The position numbers were made by a program, and so were the translations under genes. The notes under the pieces are model-generated. The model searched no databases and had not been told where the DNA came from. It was given only the letters and a program-made list of their open reading frames with translations. Positions 5,470 to 6,900 of a DNA stretch of 6,900 bases are shown one piece after another (position 1 is the stretch's first letter; each line of letters starts with the position of its first letter). This stretch comes from Puia dinghuensis (GTDB taxonomy: Bacteria > Bacteroidota > Bacteroidia > Chitinophagales > Chitinophagaceae). The stretch is from positions 1 to 6,900 of the forward strand of contig JAMFRX010000132.1 in assembly GCA_026224995.1 (NCBI GenBank). Direction: 5' to 3'.

Positions 5470-6900
5470 ATGCATTTAGCAAGCGACTTTTTTGAGGATA
5501 TTCTCGACAAGGTTCCTGCGGAGATTCTCGTCGCAGATGCGGAATACCGTTTTCTGTATGCGAATCCAAGCGCCATACCGGATCAGCATCTCCGTGAATG
5601 GATGATCGGGAAGACCAACGAAGAGTTTTGTCATTACGCCGGCCGCCCCGCCGCCCAGGCAAGGGCCCGGCGCATGGTCTTTGAAAAGGCCCGCCGTACC
5701 CGTAAGGTAGTGGAGTGGGCGGAATCATCCCAGGACCAGGATGGGATGGTACAGCATTTTTTGCATCGCATCTCTCCGGTTTTCAATGAAGCGGGAGGCC
5801 TCCAGGAAGCCATCATTTATGTCGTTCGTATCACGGAGACCAGGGAATTTGAAGAGAAGGTCAGGCTCAGCGAAAAAAGATATCGTGACCTCTTCAATCA
5901 TAGTCAGGCCCTCATCTGCACCCACGACATGGAAGGCCGTTTCCTGACCGTCAACCCGGCCATCTGCAGGGTATTGGGGTACAAAGAGGAGGAAATACTC
6001 GGCCGCAACATCTATGAGCTGATCCCCGAGAAGCATCATGGCGGTTTCCACGAAGCCTATATGAAGTCCATCCGCGACAGCGACAATGCTGTCAGCGGAG
6101 AGTTCTCCGTACTGAGCAAGGAAGGAGAGATCATCTTCCTGCTATATAAGAACTACCGGATGGAAGAGCCCGGGGCAGAGCCCTATGTCATCGGCTTCGC
6201 CCAGGACATCACGGACCGCGTAAAAATGGAGAAGGAGCTCCGGTTCACCAAACAGCTCACAGACGAAGTGTCCAAGGCGAAAGAATCGTTCTTAGCCCAT
6301 ATGAGCCATGAGATCCGGACGCCAATGAATGGGGTCCTCGGGATCGCCAGCCTGCTCAACAAGACAAAGCTCGATCAGCAGCAGCGCAACTATCTGCAGC
6401 TGATCCAGGATTCGGCCAACAATTTGCTTGTCATCGTAAACGATATCCTTGACCTGGAGAAAATAGTAGCCGGAAAGCTGCAGCTGGAGCGGATCCCTTT
6501 CAAAATAGTCGATAAGATAGCTACGACTATCCAGTCGTTTATCTATAGGGCGGAGGAAAAGGAACTAGGGCTCGTTTTCCAGAATTCCATTCCTGGCGAC
6601 ATGGTGGTGGAAGGCGACCCCTACCGGCTGACCCAGGTGTTGAACAATATCCTCAGCAATGCCCTGAAATTTACCAATGAAGGGCATATCAATATCGTCA
6701 CCGGGATCAACGCGCGTGACGAGAACGGCGTCGTCGTCGAGCTCACGGTTCAGGACACAGGCATCGGGATAGAGAAAGAGCGCCTGAAGACCATTTTCGA
6801 ACCCTTTGAGCAGGCAGACGCGACCATCTCGCGGAAATATGGTGGCACCGGCCTTGGGCTGGCCATCAGCAAGAACATGATCGAGATGCAGAACGGCGAG
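5470..6900 (+). CDS. Soluble PAS-PAS sensor histidine kinase, 3' end cut by window edge
   Basis: The frame from the ATG at 5470 stays open to the right edge (477 codons). An in-frame TGA at 5461-5463 makes this the first possible ATG, and only one base separates it from the regulator's stop, so translational coupling is likely. Residues about 8-125 form a PAS domain (PAS_4-like: I-L-V-A-D-A-E-Y-R-F-L-Y-A-N) and about 134-250 a second, clearer PAS (F-L-T-V-N-P-A-I-C-R-V-L-G-Y, later G-F-A-Q-D-I-T-D). A helical linker leads to HisKA with the H-box F-L-A-H-M-S-H-E-I-R-T-P. H280 is the phosphorylated residue and E281/T284 form the E-x-x-T phosphatase motif. The ATPase domain shows N-box N-N-I-L-S-N-A at 392-398, G1 D-T-G-I-G-I at 429-434, F-box F-E-P-F at 443-446 and G2 G-G-T-G-L-G-L-A at 458-465. 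No signal peptide or membrane segment is present, so it should sense a cytoplasmic signal. This H-box type is common in hybrid kinases, so a receiver may follow beyond the window; that is inference. Confidence 0.93.
   Translation, partial: MHLASDFFEDILDKVPAEILVADAEYRFLYANPSAIPDQHLREWMIGKTNEEFCHYAGRPAAQARARRMVFEKARRTRKVVEWAESSQDQDGMVQHFLHRISPVFNEAGGLQEAIIYVVRITETREFEEKVRLSEKRYRDLFNHSQALICTHDMEGRFLTVNPAICRVLGYKEEEILGRNIYELIPEKHHGGFHEAYMKSIRDSDNAVSGEFSVLSKEGEIIFLLYKNYRMEEPGAEPYVIGFAQDITDRVKMEKELRFTKQLTDEVSKAKESFLAHMSHEIRTPMNGVLGIASLLNKTKLDQQQRNYLQLIQDSANNLLVIVNDILDLEKIVAGKLQLERIPFKIVDKIATTIQSFIYRAEEKELGLVFQNSIPGDMVVEGDPYRLTQVLNNILSNALKFTNEGHINIVTGINARDENGVVVELTVQDTGIGIEKERLKTIFEPFEQADATISRKYGGTGLGLAISKNMIEMQNGE

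Noticed and set aside
5429..6051. Minus-strand frames at 5157-5576, 5429-5728, 5634-5816 and 5725-6051
   Set aside because: They overlap the 3' end of the regulator and the kinase gene, whose PAS, HisKA and ATPase motifs define the true frame. None shows a domain.

Overview
The window reads as chromosomal DNA from a member of the Bacteroidota, most likely a soil or environmental Chitinophagaceae-type organism. That placement is inferred. It rests on a lipoprotein whose mature N-terminus carries the C-A-N-x-x-P-P-x-G-G-P-x-D pattern typical of the phylum, an upstream element matching the Bacteroidota promoter (TTG, about 20 nt, TAnnTTTG), weak or absent Shine-Dalgarno sequences, and GC-rich codon choice. 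I see no mobile element, phage gene, CRISPR array, tRNA or rRNA.

The left part (1-3914) is transcribed leftward. A 1053-residue UvrD/Rep-type superfamily 1 helicase with a fused C-terminal RecB-like PD-(D/E)XK nuclease occupies 753-3914. It is followed after 36 bp by the N-terminal 238 codons of a secreted lipoprotein with an Ig-like (SbsA/Big_5-type) domain, which runs off the left edge. The two are adjacent and co-oriented, but no shared function is evident.

The intergenic region 3915-4106 separates divergent genes. It holds a perfect 11-bp inverted repeat (3965-3992) and a good promoter candidate for the rightward operon (4035-4066). The promoter overlaps a sequence that also resembles a sigma-54 site.

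The right part (4107-6900) is a two-component system transcribed rightward. An NtrC-type response regulator (receiver, sigma-54 AAA+ with GAFTGA, Fis-type HTH) is followed one nucleotide later by a soluble PAS-PAS-HisKA-HATPase histidine kinase, cut by the right edge. The gap and the domain content imply that the kinase phosphorylates the regulator, which then activates sigma-54 promoters. The signal and target genes cannot be read from this window.

Nothing here is clearly an undescribed system. The points most worth a second look are the divergent control region, the unusual cysteine spacing in the helicase-nuclease, and the tightly coupled cytosolic kinase/sigma-54 activator pair.
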